A stretch of 64,000 nt of DNA, from the NCBI RefSeq assembly GCF_903166545.1, contig NZ_CAESCH010000001.1, positions 1,740,001 through 1,804,000 on the forward strand. Direction: 5' to 3'. The notes under the pieces are model-generated. The model saw only the letters and a list, made by a program, of their open reading frames with translations, was not told the origin of the DNA and searched no databases. A program made the position numbers and the translations under genes. Below, in pieces: positions 18,352 through 27,008 of this stretch (within the stretch, counting starts at the first letter, position 1; each line of letters opens with the position of its first letter). The stretch is from Metabacillus schmidteae (GTDB lineage: Bacteria; Bacillota; Bacilli; Bacillales; Bacillaceae).

Positions 18352-18379
18352 GATTAAATATAAGGGAGAGACCAATTTT

Positions 18380-19840
18380 ATGAGAGTACTATTTTTAGAT
18401 TTAGACTCAACAACACCAAGTCATTTAGGATGTTATGGATACCATCGTAATACTTCACCAAATATTGATAGAATTGCAAATGAAGGAATAAGATTTACAA
18501 ACTATTATACTTCTGACGCTCCATGTTTACCGTCACGTACAGCCCTTATGACAGGAAAGTTAGGTATACATTCCGGAGTTGTAGGTCACGGGGGAACAGC
18601 TGCTGATGTACGTCATGAAGGAGTAGATAGACAATTTAAGGACACTCTTGCTACACAGAGTTTTCCTGCTTTATTTAGATCTTTAGGAATGAAAACGACA
18701 CTTATTAGTCCATTTGCTGAGCGTCATTCTGCATGGACATTCTATGCAGGGTTCAATGAGATGCATAATACCGGAAAAAGTGGGATGGAATCTGGTGAGG
18801 AGGTAACTCCAGTCGTATTAAATTGGCTTGAGCAAAACGGTCATAAAGACAATTGGATGCTTTATGTAAACTATTGGGATCCACATACACCTTATCGAGC
18901 ACCTGAGGATTTTGGAAATCCATTTAATAATGAGTCTTTACCATCGTGGTTAACCGAAGAAGTGCTTGAAAACCATAAGCAAAAAGTAGGTCCGCATAGC
19001 GTAAATGAAATAAACATGTTCAATAATCAAACAAAGCCTGAGTATCCACGATATCCAGGTGAAATTAGAGACATGGATGAGATGCGAAAAATGATTGACG
19101 GTTATGATTGTGGTGTTCGGCATATGGATAATCAGATAGGTATGATTTTTGAGCTTTTAGAAAAGCAAGGAGTTATGGAAGAAGTCATTATTATCATCTC
19201 AGCTGATCATGGTGAAAATATGGGAGAACTAGGGATATATGGAGAACATGGTACGGCTGACCAAGGAACATGCAATATCCCAATGATTATTCGTTGGCCT
19301 GGGTATCAAAAAGGTCAAGTAGACAATGAATTACACTATCATCTTGATCTGTTACCAACTATTGCTGAGATGGTTGATAAGGATCCTGCACCTAATTGGG
19401 ATGGGAAAAGTTTTGCAAATACCATTAAAAATGGGAAGAAGAATGGTAGAGAGTTCTTAGTTGTCTCCCAATGTGCACATGTTTGTCAGAGAAGTGTACG
19501 ATTTGACGACTGGTTATATGTACGGACATACCATGATGGATATCACCTGTTTGATAAAGAAATGTTGTTTAACCTTATAGAAGATCCTCATGAACAACAT
19601 AATATCGCTAGTGAAAGACCTGATGTTTGTAAAGATGCGGTTTATTATCTAAATGAATGGCATGATGAAATGATGGCAACTAGTTCTTCGGATATTGATC
19701 CAATGAGAACGGTTATGATAGAAGGTGGACCATACCATGCAAAAGGGGCATTAAAGAATTATACTAAGTGGCTAATTGAGTCAGGCAGAGGTTATGCTGT
19801 ACCTGAGCTAGAAAAACGTCATCCAAAGGAGTTTGTTTAA
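18380..19840 (+). CDS. Formylglycine-dependent sulfatase 3
   Basis: This 486-residue cytoplasmic sulfatase is a close paralogue of sulfatase 2. The activation motif CLPSR is at residues 49-53, metal-binding Asp residues lie in LFLDLDST (D7, D9), and ISADHGENMGELG occurs later (about 274-286). The ATG at 18380 is preceded by AAGGGAGAG with normal spacing; an in-frame start inside the permease gene would add 21 residues with no counterpart in the paralogue. No signal peptide is present. As last gene of the ABC operon it probably acts on the sugar that system imports. The two paralogues keep the same core but differ at 'CAPSR/CLPSR' and in a loop at about 205-220, hinting at different sulfate positions. 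Confidence 0.9.
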   Translation: MRVLFLDLDSTTPSHLGCYGYHRNTSPNIDRIANEGIRFTNYYTSDAPCLPSRTALMTGKLGIHSGVVGHGGTAADVRHEGVDRQFKDTLATQSFPALFRSLGMKTTLISPFAERHSAWTFYAGFNEMHNTGKSGMESGEEVTPVVLNWLEQNGHKDNWMLYVNYWDPHTPYRAPEDFGNPFNNESLPSWLTEEVLENHKQKVGPHSVNEINMFNNQTKPEYPRYPGEIRDMDEMRKMIDGYDCGVRHMDNQIGMIFELLEKQGVMEEVIIIISADHGENMGELGIYGEHGTADQGTCNIPMIIRWPGYQKGQVDNELHYHLDLLPTIAEMVDKDPAPNWDGKSFANTIKNGKKNGREFLVVSQCAHVCQRSVRFDDWLYVRTYHDGYHLFDKEMLFNLIEDPHEQHNIASERPDVCKDAVYYLNEWHDEMMATSSSDIDPMRTVMIEGGPYHAKGALKNYTKWLIESGRGYAVPELEKRHPKEFV

Positions 19841-19885
19841 ATAGCTTTTACAATTAAATAACTATAATAGGATTAATTAAAACAA

Positions 19886-19925
19886 AGCTCAATTTCTTCT
19901 AAATAAGGAATTGAGCTGTTTTATT
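19886..19925. terminator. Bidirectional terminator between sulfatase 3 and the AraC gene
   Basis: AGCTCAATT at 19886-19894 pairs with AATTGAGCT at 19909-19917, followed by GTTTTATT. The two flanking genes converge on it. Confidence 0.65.
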
Positions 19926-19938
19926 CATAATTTGTAAT

Positions 19939-21171
19939 TTAAGTATTGATTGTAGAATTTTTATACTTCTTCGGCGTAACCCCCACATATTTTTTAAACA
20001 CCTTTGTAAAATAGCTCTGATCATGAAAATTTAAAATCGTAGAAATCTTCAATAATGAATAGTTTGTAAATGTTAACAACGACTTCGCCTCATCTATTTT
20101 TGTTCGATGGATATATTCAGCAATAGAAATTCCCACTTCTTTTTTAAAAAGAGCTGATAAATAATTAGGGTGCATTTCTACAAGGTTAGCCAGTCTTGTA
20201 AGGGTTAAATCTTCATACAAATTTGTGTAAATATAATTTAAACACATATTAATCGGTTTAGAGTACTTTTGTTGTTTATGTTTACGTACTCGATCAGCAA
20301 AATCACTTAAGGCTTGTTCCATAAAAGCATCAACTGATTTTAAATCTTGTAATTCTTCCAGGTTTTGAATATACAAGTCGCTAAGTGTATAGGCAATCTC
20401 ATAATGTAGTCCACCATCCATTGCCGCACGTGTAGCTAGAGTAATGGCAGTAATGGCGAGGTTTTTACTATTACGTAACTGACTTTTCTTCGATAATACT
20501 CCTACCTCTCCTTTTTCAGGACTAAGTTTGTATACTTTTAAAAATTCATCCTTCCTACCTTCACGAATATATTGAAATAGCCTTTTCTCGTACATAAAAT
20601 CATGATGAAACGACACATTTTCACGTTGTTGTGAAATGGTCACATGAGGATCCTCAATTTGTAATAGGTGATCTCCCATTTCAATATTTTTTAAAATGAT
20701 ATCTGCAGGATCAAGTGTTTTTTGATAGAGCATATAGTACAGTTGCATACTAATATTAATGAATTTCATAGTGGACATTCGAGGAAGTAATTCATAATAA
20801 TGGATGAGTTTCTTTCTTAAATCCTTTTGCAAATTCATATCATTAACAAGTGCAACTATTCTATCATTTGTAAGGTCAGGAGGAAGAGTAGGACCAACAA
20901 TAATTGTTCCTTTGTATTCGTCATGTTTTCTCACTTGAATCATAAAGTAATGCTCATAGTATTCCGATTTGACCAAAAGTGGAAATGGATCGTGATCATG
21001 ATGTGAAAAAAATTGTTTCAACATTTCTCGTTGAGATGTGTGAATTGAATTTTCAAAAGCGGAAGAAGTAAAAATAAACTCCAATTTACCATGTTCATCT
21101 ATGTAAATAACAGGAATGCTAAATGACTCATATATCATTTTGCAAATAAACTGTAAATCTTGAAATTTCAT
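19939..21171 (-). CDS. AraC-family transcription regulator, long N-terminal sensor (paralogue of the gene at 3.3 kb)
   Basis: This 410-residue regulator has the same plan as the one at 3309-4538. An N-terminal sensor starts MKFQDLQFICKMIYESF, a conserved ATRAAMDGGLHYE block lies at about residues 243-255, and a C-terminal AraC domain ends with YFTKVFKKYVGVTPKKYK. The ATG at 21171 is 6 bases after GAAGGAG and gives the same length as the paralogue; a TTG five codons upstream is less likely. It is transcribed away from the GH3 gene, which is probably its target. The two paralogues bracket the sulfatase region. Confidence 0.82.
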   Translation of the reverse strand: MKFQDLQFICKMIYESFSIPVIYIDEHGKLEFIFTSSAFENSIHTSQREMLKQFFSHHDHDPFPLLVKSEYYEHYFMIQVRKHDEYKGTIIVGPTLPPDLTNDRIVALVNDMNLQKDLRKKLIHYYELLPRMSTMKFINISMQLYYMLYQKTLDPADIILKNIEMGDHLLQIEDPHVTISQQRENVSFHHDFMYEKRLFQYIREGRKDEFLKVYKLSPEKGEVGVLSKKSQLRNSKNLAITAITLATRAAMDGGLHYEIAYTLSDLYIQNLEELQDLKSVDAFMEQALSDFADRVRKHKQQKYSKPINMCLNYIYTNLYEDLTLTRLANLVEMHPNYLSALFKKEVGISIAEYIHRTKIDEAKSLLTFTNYSLLKISTILNFHDQSYFTKVFKKYVGVTPKKYKNSTINT

Positions 21172-21234
21172 AACAGTCTCCTTCAAACCCTAATTTCCTA
21201 AATCATATCATAAAGTGTAAAAAATATTAAAAAA

Positions 21235-21287
21235 CAGCTAAAAAAATTAATATATTACCAAAGAGTGATGGGAACGTTGTATATAAT
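21235..21287 (+). promoter_or_regulatory. Promoter of the GH3 gene with putative AraC half-sites
   Basis: TACCAAA at 21256 precedes a perfect -10 (TATAAT, 21282-21287) by 26 bases. A weaker CAGCTAA half-site lies 21 bases farther upstream. There is no good -35 box, consistent with activator dependence. Confidence 0.45.
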
Positions 21288-21303
21288 AACCTTATAGTTT
21301 TGT

Positions 21304-21317
21304 AGAAAGCGTTTTCT
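21304..21317 (+). promoter_or_regulatory. cre-like site before the GH3 gene
   Basis: AGAAAGCGTTTTCT is a near-perfect palindrome that fits the cre consensus with one mismatch, placed between the -10 box and the start codon. Confidence 0.5.
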
Positions 21318-21345
21318 AATATGGATTACTCATGGAGGGATTAAG

Positions 21346-23646
21346 ATGACAAAAGATATGAAAGCACTTATTTCACAAATGACATTAGAAGAAAAAGCAG
21401 GTCTTTGTTCTGGAAAGGACTTTTGGAATTTAAAAGGGATTGAAAGACTAGGCATCCCATCTATCATGGTTACAGACGGTCCACACGGATTACGTAAACA
21501 AAAAATGGGCGCAGACCACTTAGGGTTATTTGATAGCGTACCTGCTACTTGTTTTCCATCTGCAGCAGGAATGGCAAGCTCATGGGATCGCAATTTAATT
21601 CAAAAAGTAGGAGTGGCTTTAGGGGAGGAATGCCAGGCAGAGGACGTTGCAGTACTTCTTGGACCTGGTGCGAATATTAAACGTTCTCCTTTATGTGGCC
21701 GTAACTTTGAATATTTCTCAGAAGATCCATATCTTTCATCTGAAATGGCAGCTAATCATATTAAAGGTGTACAAAGCCAAGGTGTTGGAACATCGTTAAA
21801 GCATTTTGCAGCGAATAACCAGGAGCATCGCAGAATGTCAACAGATGCTATTGTTGATGAAAGAACATTCCGTGAAATTTATCTAGCTAGTTTTGAAGGA
21901 GCAGTAAAACAATCACAGCCATGGACCGTTATGTGTTCTTACAATAAAGTAAATGGAGAATTTGCTTCTGAAAACAACTATCTATTAACCGACATCTTAA
22001 AAGAAGAATGGGGCTTTGAAGGGTTTGTTGTTTCTGACTGGGGAGCTGTAAATGAACGTGACGTAGCTCTTGCAAATGGTCTTGAACTTGAAATGCCTGC
22101 TTCAAAAGGAATCGGTGAGAATAAGGTTATCGAATCGGTTCAAAATGGTACATTAACTGAAGAAAAGCTGGATGCGGCAGTTGAACGTATTTTACGTATT
22201 ATTTTTAAAGCTGTTGAAGAAAAGAAAGAAAATGCAACATATGATCAAGAAGCACATCATCAGCTAGCAAGAGAAACAGCGAGAGAAAGCATGGTGTTAT
22301 TAAAAAATGAAGGAAACATCCTTCCGCTTAAAAAAGAAGGAAGTTTTGCAGTAATTGGTGAATTTGCAAAGGCACCAAGATATCAAGGTGGGGGAAGCTC
22401 TCATATTAAACCGACAAAGCTTGAAAATATTGTAGAGGAAATCGAAAAGTCTGCTGGTTCAAACGCAAATGTTTCATATGCTCAAGGATACTATCGTGAT
22501 AAAGATGCAATCGATGAAGGATTAATTGAAGAAGCGAAGGAAGTAGCTTCACAAGCCGATACTGTTATCTTGTTTGCCGGTTTACCTGATCGTTATGAAT
22601 CTGAAGGATATGATCGTGTACACTTACACATCCCTGAAAATCAACAGCGTCTACTTGATGCAATTGCTGAAGTGAACTCGAATATTGTTGTTGTACTAAG
22701 TAATGGAGCACCGATTGAAATGCCTTGGTTAGGCAAAGTAAAAGGATTACTTGAAGGCTATCTTGGGGGTCAAGCTCTTGGAGGTGCCATTGCAGATATT
22801 TTATTCGGTAATGCAAATCCAAGCGGAAAACTTGCAGAAACATTCCCTCAACAATTAAGCGACAATCCTTCTTACTTGTTCTTCCCGGGTGAAGGAGACA
22901 AAGTAGAGTACCGCGAAGGAATTTTCGTCGGCTATCGTTATTATGATACAAAAAATGTGGAACCATTATTCCCGTTTGGCTATGGCTTAAGCTATACAAC
23001 GTTTGAATATAGCAATTTGCGTGTAAGTGCCAATAAAATAAATGATACAGAAACACTTAGTGTGACTGTCGATGTGAAAAATACAGGAGCTTTTACAGGA
23101 AAAGAAGTTGTTCAGCTGTATGTGAAAGACGTGGCAAGCAGTGTAAGCAGACCTCAGAAGGAGTTAAAAGGTTTTGAAAAAGTTGAACTTCAACCTGGTG
23201 AAGTTAAAGAAGTTACCTTCACTCTAGATAAACGTTCATTTGCTTACTATAATACAGAATTAAAAGATTGGCATGTAGAAAGTGGAGAATTCGAATTATT
23301 AGTAGGGAAAAGCTCAAAAGAAATTGTCCTAACAGAAAAAGTGACAGTTGAATCGACTACAGAAATTCCGTTGCTAGTTCATCGTAATACAACAGTAGGT
23401 GATTTACTTGCAAATCCAAAAGTCGCTCCACTAGCTAAAGAACTGTTAGGGAAAGCGCAGGAAGGAAGCCCATTCGCTGCTGCAACTGAGGAGGAAGGTG
23501 AATTCTCAGATATGATGGAAGCAATGATGAAATATATGCCGTTACGAGCTTTATCTAATTTTAGCGATGGAAACTTAACAGAAGAGAAGTTGCAAGAAAT
23601 GATTCAACAATTAAATGATGTCCAAAAAAATACAGTTGTGAACTAA
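21346..23646 (+). CDS. Glycoside hydrolase family 3 (beta-glucosidase/beta-xylosidase-like)
   Basis: This 766-residue enzyme shows the GH3 order: an N-terminal TIM barrel ([37 protein letters not shown]), the catalytic nucleophile Asp231 in FVVSDWGAV, an alpha/beta sandwich (from about 320; GGGSSHI), and a fibronectin-III-like domain (about 565-670; ending near the LKGFEKVEL block and beyond). About 85 further residues form a charged C-terminal tail starting TTVGDLL. There is no signal peptide, so it acts on imported oligosaccharides. It removes beta-linked terminal sugars by a retaining mechanism; the exact sugar is not predictable. The ATG follows GGAGGG. It is a single-gene unit with its own cre-like site. 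Confidence 0.9.
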   Translation: MTKDMKALISQMTLEEKAGLCSGKDFWNLKGIERLGIPSIMVTDGPHGLRKQKMGADHLGLFDSVPATCFPSAAGMASSWDRNLIQKVGVALGEECQAEDVAVLLGPGANIKRSPLCGRNFEYFSEDPYLSSEMAANHIKGVQSQGVGTSLKHFAANNQEHRRMSTDAIVDERTFREIYLASFEGAVKQSQPWTVMCSYNKVNGEFASENNYLLTDILKEEWGFEGFVVSDWGAVNERDVALANGLELEMPASKGIGENKVIESVQNGTLTEEKLDAAVERILRIIFKAVEEKKENATYDQEAHHQLARETARESMVLLKNEGNILPLKKEGSFAVIGEFAKAPRYQGGGSSHIKPTKLENIVEEIEKSAGSNANVSYAQGYYRDKDAIDEGLIEEAKEVASQADTVILFAGLPDRYESEGYDRVHLHIPENQQRLLDAIAEVNSNIVVVLSNGAPIEMPWLGKVKGLLEGYLGGQALGGAIADILFGNANPSGKLAETFPQQLSDNPSYLFFPGEGDKVEYREGIFVGYRYYDTKNVEPLFPFGYGLSYTTFEYSNLRVSANKINDTETLSVTVDVKNTGAFTGKEVVQLYVKDVASSVSRPQKELKGFEKVELQPGEVKEVTFTLDKRSFAYYNTELKDWHVESGEFELLVGKSSKEIVLTEKVTVESTTEIPLLVHRNTTVGDLLANPKVAPLAKELLGKAQEGSPFAAATEEEGEFSDMMEAMMKYMPLRALSNFSDGNLTEEKLQEMIQQLNDVQKNTVVN

Positions 23647-23654
23647 TTTAAAGT

Positions 23655-23683
23655 GGATTGACTCAAGTTATATGAGTCAATCC
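23655..23683 (+). terminator. Hairpin after the GH3 gene
   Basis: GGATTGACTCA pairs with its complement over 11 bp around a 7-base loop. No T tract follows directly, so termination may be weak. Confidence 0.5.
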
Positions 23684-23737
23684 ATGTTTGATTTCCGGGA
23701 AATATTGAACAATCACGCTTAATACCATTGCAAAAAA

Positions 23738-23755
23738 GGGTGACTCAAAAGGTCG
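23738..23755 (+). repeat. Solo copy of an IS end sequence
   Basis: GGGTGACTCAAAAGGTCG is identical to the end of the IS1182-type remnant at 55494-55511. No transposase sequence adjoins it, so it is probably the last trace of an excised or decayed element. Confidence 0.4.
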
Positions 23756-23826
23756 CATCAGTATCTGTTTTCGTAGGGTTACTTTTTTGTTATTCATCTT
23801 CAACTTCTCAGGTGTGTTTAATTACG

Positions 23827-23863
23827 TATAACCTTCTGTTATAACCTATGCATTTGTTGCAAT
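23827..23863 (+). promoter_or_regulatory. LysR-type operator before the first CHR pair
   Basis: The perfect inverted repeat TATAAC-N5-GTTATA (23827-23843) is followed at the same distance as in the second copy (26220) by the 18-base block CTATGCATTTGTTGCAAT (23846-23863). Confidence 0.7.
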
Positions 23864-23962
23864 TTACCATGTTCATCCTTCGTGATATCGTAATAGTAGA
23901 TCAATTGAAATTAAGAAAGTAAATAATTCACTTTGTTAAATAATGAGGAAGGAGGGATATTT

Positions 23963-24595
23963 ATGAAGGGAGAATGGGAAAAAGTTTTTCAACTTTTTTG
24001 GTCTTTTTTCAAAATAGGACCTGTAACATTTGGTGGCGGTTATGCAATGATTCCTTTAATAGAAAAAGAAGTTGTTCATAAAAAACATTGGGTCAAAAGT
24101 GAGGACTTAACAGATGTTTTTGCTATTGCAGGGACAATTCCTGGAGCAATAGCAGTAAATGCTGCTACCTTTATCGGACACCGAATTGCCGGCATAAGGG
24201 GAGCGGTTGCTGCGACATTAGGAACTTTACTTCCAACCTTTATGATCGTGCTTGTGCTTTGTGGAGTACTTTCAACCTTTCAGAATAATCCATATGTGGA
24301 ATCAGCGTTTTTTGGTATTCGAGCTGCAACTGTCGCTTTAATTGTATATGCCGGGATAAAAATAGCAAGGACATCGATTTTGGATAAGGCGACATTTACT
24401 TTGGCAGTTACCATGATAGTGGCAATGTTGATGTTTCACTTGCATCCAATTTTCGTTATTTTTTTAGGAGCATTTTTAGGGATTATCATTGTTAGAATTA
24501 AAAAAAATTTAGGTATTCTAGTAAAGTTTGAAAAAAATGAAGATGAAGAGATTGAGCATAAAGAAGAATCGTTAAAGCAACAGGCAGGAATGTAG
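23963..24595 (+). CDS. CHR (chromate ion transporter) family half-protein, pair 1 N-type
   Basis: This 210-residue protein is one half of a split CHR transporter, with about five or six helices. The family signature GPVTFGGGYAMIPLIEKEVV is at about residues 16-35 and IPGAIAVNAATFIGHRIAG follows at about 62-80. Such short proteins work as heteromeric pairs, and the partner is encoded 11 bases downstream. Known pairs export chromate; other anions are possible. The ATG at 23963 follows AGGAAGGAGGG; an earlier in-frame TTG is less likely. A charged C-terminal tail (KNEDEEIEHKEE) is specific to this half. Confidence 0.85.
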   Translation: MKGEWEKVFQLFWSFFKIGPVTFGGGYAMIPLIEKEVVHKKHWVKSEDLTDVFAIAGTIPGAIAVNAATFIGHRIAGIRGAVAATLGTLLPTFMIVLVLCGVLSTFQNNPYVESAFFGIRAATVALIVYAGIKIARTSILDKATFTLAVTMIVAMLMFHLHPIFVIFLGAFLGIIIVRIKKNLGILVKFEKNEDEEIEHKEESLKQQAGM

Positions 24596-24606
24596 GAGGT
24601 AGTAGT

Positions 24607-25143
24607 ATGCTGTTACAATTATTTATTCTGTTTTTTATGATTGGGACTGTATCATTTGGTGGCGGATATGCAATGCTTCCCGTGATAGAAAGGGAGGTTA
24701 CGGGTAAGGGATGGATCACGACAACTGATTTTACAGATGCAGTTGCCTTGGCAGGAATGACTCCGGGATCAATTGCTTCTAATAGTGCAACGATTGTAGG
24801 GTATAAGGTTGCTGGAATACCAGGTGCAATTATCTCCTCTATTGCAATGAGTTTGCCATCGTTAATTCTCATTTTAGTCATTGCTTTATTTTTCTATAAA
24901 TTCCATTCGAATAAACTTGTGAAATCTGCTTTTTATGGTTTGCGCCCAATAGTGACAAGTCTTATTATGTATGCGGCGATTAAGTTAGCTCTTTCAAATG
25001 GTGTGATCTCAACCTCAATTTCATGGGATATGGTAAGTCTCTTGTTCATTTTCGGTATCTCTTTAATATCTCTATTATATTTCCGAGTTCACCCGGTGAT
25101 CGTGATTTTGTGTGCTGGTGTTATTGGTACGATAATTCATTAG
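24607..25143 (+). CDS. CHR family half-protein, pair 1 C-type
   Basis: This 178-residue protein has the same signature as its partner, VSFGGGYAMLPVIEREV at about residues 16-32 and MTPGSIASNSATIVGYKVAG at about 57-76. It should insert in the membrane in the opposite orientation to complete the transporter. The ATG follows GGAGGTAGT. The pair shares a LysR operator with the second pair at 26378. Confidence 0.85.
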   Translation: MLLQLFILFFMIGTVSFGGGYAMLPVIEREVTGKGWITTTDFTDAVALAGMTPGSIASNSATIVGYKVAGIPGAIISSIAMSLPSLILILVIALFFYKFHSNKLVKSAFYGLRPIVTSLIMYAAIKLALSNGVISTSISWDMVSLLFIFGISLISLLYFRVHPVIVILCAGVIGTIIH

Positions 25144-25177
25144 TTTAGAAGGGGTAATTAGATTTTTTAAATAAAGA

Positions 25178-25211
25178 AAGCTCAATTCCTTTTTTCTGAG
25201 GAATTAAGCTT
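25178..25211. terminator. Terminator between CHR pair 1 and the LysR gene
   Basis: A hairpin (AAGCTCAATTCCT with AGGAATTAAGCTT, one mismatch) lies between convergent genes and is A- and T-rich at its base, so it could act in both directions. Confidence 0.6.
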
Positions 25212-25242
25212 AATTGTTTCGTTAAAATTAAACATGATCTTT

Positions 25243-26133
25243 CTAGTAGTGCTTGTCCTGAATAAACTGAACAAACTTTGTAACTCCATCTCTATTGAAT
25301 CTCTGCGGCTTTTTAACTAGCCATAATCTGCGATTAATATGTACACCTTCAATCTTCATTTCTTGTAGAACACCTTGCTCCAATTCCCTTGTAACCGTTA
25401 ATCTTGGTAAAATACTAATTCCAAGTCCTGCCTCAACAGCACTCTTAATTGCTTGTGTACTTCCGATTTCCATATAACTTTCTATTTTATTTAAAATCCC
25501 GTGTTCGTTTAATGCGTTTTCAACAATGAGTCGAGTGCCTGAAAGTGACTCACGCCAAATCATTCGTTCGTGAGCTAATTCCTCTATATTAATTTCTGAC
25601 CTTTCCTTCCAAGGATGGTCTGTTGGGAAAACGAGAATTAATTCATCATCAGCAAATTTCTCTACAATAAAACTTTTATCCTCCACAATTCCTTCTACTA
25701 ATGCAATATCGATGACGTCATTCGACAAATCTTCTAATACACTTGGGGTATTTCTTATTGTTAATGATACTTTTATATCAGGTGTTTGTTTTTTAAAACG
25801 ACCAAGCAAGCTTGGCAATAAATACTCACCAATTGTTAATGATGCCCCAACTCTGAGGCTTGAATTGTATTCTCCTGTTGCCTGTAGAATCACTTCTTTC
25901 GAACGGTTAAAATCGTCTACTATCGCTTTGGCAAATGGATAAAGCATTTTTCCGGTTGTGGTGACAGTTAATTTGCCTTCAGTCCGATCAAATAGTAAGG
26001 TGCCATAGAAGTTCTCCAATTGGCGAATTTGTCTTGTAACAGCAGGTTGTGAAACATAGCTTAGTCTGGCTGCTTGACTAATACTACCTTCATCAACTAC
26101 TAAACAAAACATCTTAAGGTTTTCTATGTTCAA
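25243..26133 (-). CDS. LysR-family transcription regulator of the CHR transporters
   Basis: This 296-residue regulator has the LysR helix-turn-helix at residues 1-60 (MNIENLKMFCLVVDEGSISQ, AARLSYVSQPAVTRQIRQLE) and a periplasmic-binding-protein-like effector domain from about 90 to the end. The start is a TTG at 26133, six or seven bases after GGAGGGAG. It lies between the two CHR pairs and is divergent from the second. The same operator motif precedes both pairs, which makes it their probable regulator and autoregulator. The effector is unknown. Confidence 0.85.
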   Translation of the reverse strand: MNIENLKMFCLVVDEGSISQAARLSYVSQPAVTRQIRQLENFYGTLLFDRTEGKLTVTTTGKMLYPFAKAIVDDFNRSKEVILQATGEYNSSLRVGASLTIGEYLLPSLLGRFKKQTPDIKVSLTIRNTPSVLEDLSNDVIDIALVEGIVEDKSFIVEKFADDELILVFPTDHPWKERSEINIEELAHERMIWRESLSGTRLIVENALNEHGILNKIESYMEIGSTQAIKSAVEAGLGISILPRLTVTRELEQGVLQEMKIEGVHINRRLWLVKKPQRFNRDGVTKFVQFIQDKHY

Positions 26134-26219
26134 GAAAACTCCCTCCTCTTCCCAATTAGATAATATATTTGTTAATTCTATAATACCTCAGGTAGGTGGA
26201 TTAAGAAAATTGACTTAAC

Positions 26220-26256
26220 TATAACAATCCGTTATATGCTATGCATTTGTTGCAAT
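26220..26256 (+). promoter_or_regulatory. LysR-type operator between the LysR gene and CHR pair 2
   Basis: TATAAC-N5-GTTATA at 26220-26236 and CTATGCATTTGTTGCAAT at 26239-26256. The two blocks have the same relative spacing as at 23827. Confidence 0.7.
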
Positions 26257-26377
26257 ATGCCTGCTCGTAAAAGCATGGTATCGTAGAGATAAGAACAAAA
26301 CATATAAATATATAGATTAATATTCCAATTAAAAATTTTTTTAAAAAATAGTAATAGAAACTTGAAAGGAGAAAAAT

Positions 26378-27007
26378 ATGAAGGATGAAACAAAAAAGTT
26401 ATTTCAGCTCTTTTGGACGTTCTTAAAAATTGGTCCGGTCACCTTTGGCGGTGGTTATGCCATGATCCCACTTATCGAAAGAGAAGTTGTAGATAAGAAG
26501 AAATGGGTCAGTCATGAAGATGTTGCAGATGTATTTGCAATCGCGGAATCGATTCCGGGTGCAATTGCTATAAATTCATCAACATTTATTGGGTATCGAA
26601 TAGGAGGAATAAAAGGTGCAATTGCCGCATTGCTGGGGGTGTTTTTACCAACCTTTCTAATTGTCGTCATACTAAGTATTGTATTTTTACAAGTTCAAAA
26701 TAATCCGAAAATAGAAGCGGCATTTCAGGCAATTCGCGCTTCTATTGTTGCTTTAATCGTATATGCAGGTTATATGATCGGTAAAACGGCAATCATTGAT
26801 AAAACTACTTTTGTTATTTCATTTGGTTCAATGGCTGTTCTGTTTTTCCTTCATTTACATCCGGTTTTAATTATTTTTTCAGGTATTATCCTTGGTATCG
26901 TTCTTGTTAACATAAAACGAAAGTTAGGTTATTCCGTAGATGGGAAAAAAGAAAAGAACTCACCTAAAACACAGCAACTAGAATGGTTTATGGGGGATGG
27001 AATTTAA
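26378..27007 (+). CDS. CHR family half-protein, pair 2 N-type
   Basis: This 209-residue membrane protein is paralogous to the gene at 23963. It shares the GPVTFGGGYAMIPLIEREVV signature at about residues 17-36 and IPGAIAINSSTFIGYRIGG at about 62-80, and has a short charged C-terminal tail. The ATG follows AAAGGAG. Its stop codon overlaps the start region of the partner gene, so they are translationally coupled. It probably forms the second two-subunit anion exporter under the same LysR regulator. Confidence 0.85.
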   Translation: MKDETKKLFQLFWTFLKIGPVTFGGGYAMIPLIEREVVDKKKWVSHEDVADVFAIAESIPGAIAINSSTFIGYRIGGIKGAIAALLGVFLPTFLIVVILSIVFLQVQNNPKIEAAFQAIRASIVALIVYAGYMIGKTAIIDKTTFVISFGSMAVLFFLHLHPVLIIFSGIILGIVLVNIKRKLGYSVDGKKEKNSPKTQQLEWFMGDGI

Positions 27008-27008
27008 G

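Larger units (their letters stand above)
23647..23962. other. Intergenic region after GH3: hairpin, IS-end scrap, LysR operator
   Basis: This 316-base gap has no gene. It holds an 11-bp hairpin at 23655-23683, the 18-base string GGGTGACTCAAAAGGTCG at 23738-23755 (also the end of the decayed IS at 55494), and the LysR-type operator at 23827-23863. Confidence 0.6.

Noticed and set aside
18317..18379. Longer N-terminus for sulfatase 3
   Set aside because: It would overlap the permease gene, lacks a ribosome site, and has no counterpart in the paralogous sulfatase, whose start aligns with the ATG at 18380.
22565..23056. 163-codon open frame on the minus strand
   Set aside because: It lies wholly inside the GH3 gene, whose domains and catalytic residues are clear. 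It has no ribosome site and reads as a low-complexity Leu/His/Gln mix, typical of an antisense shadow.
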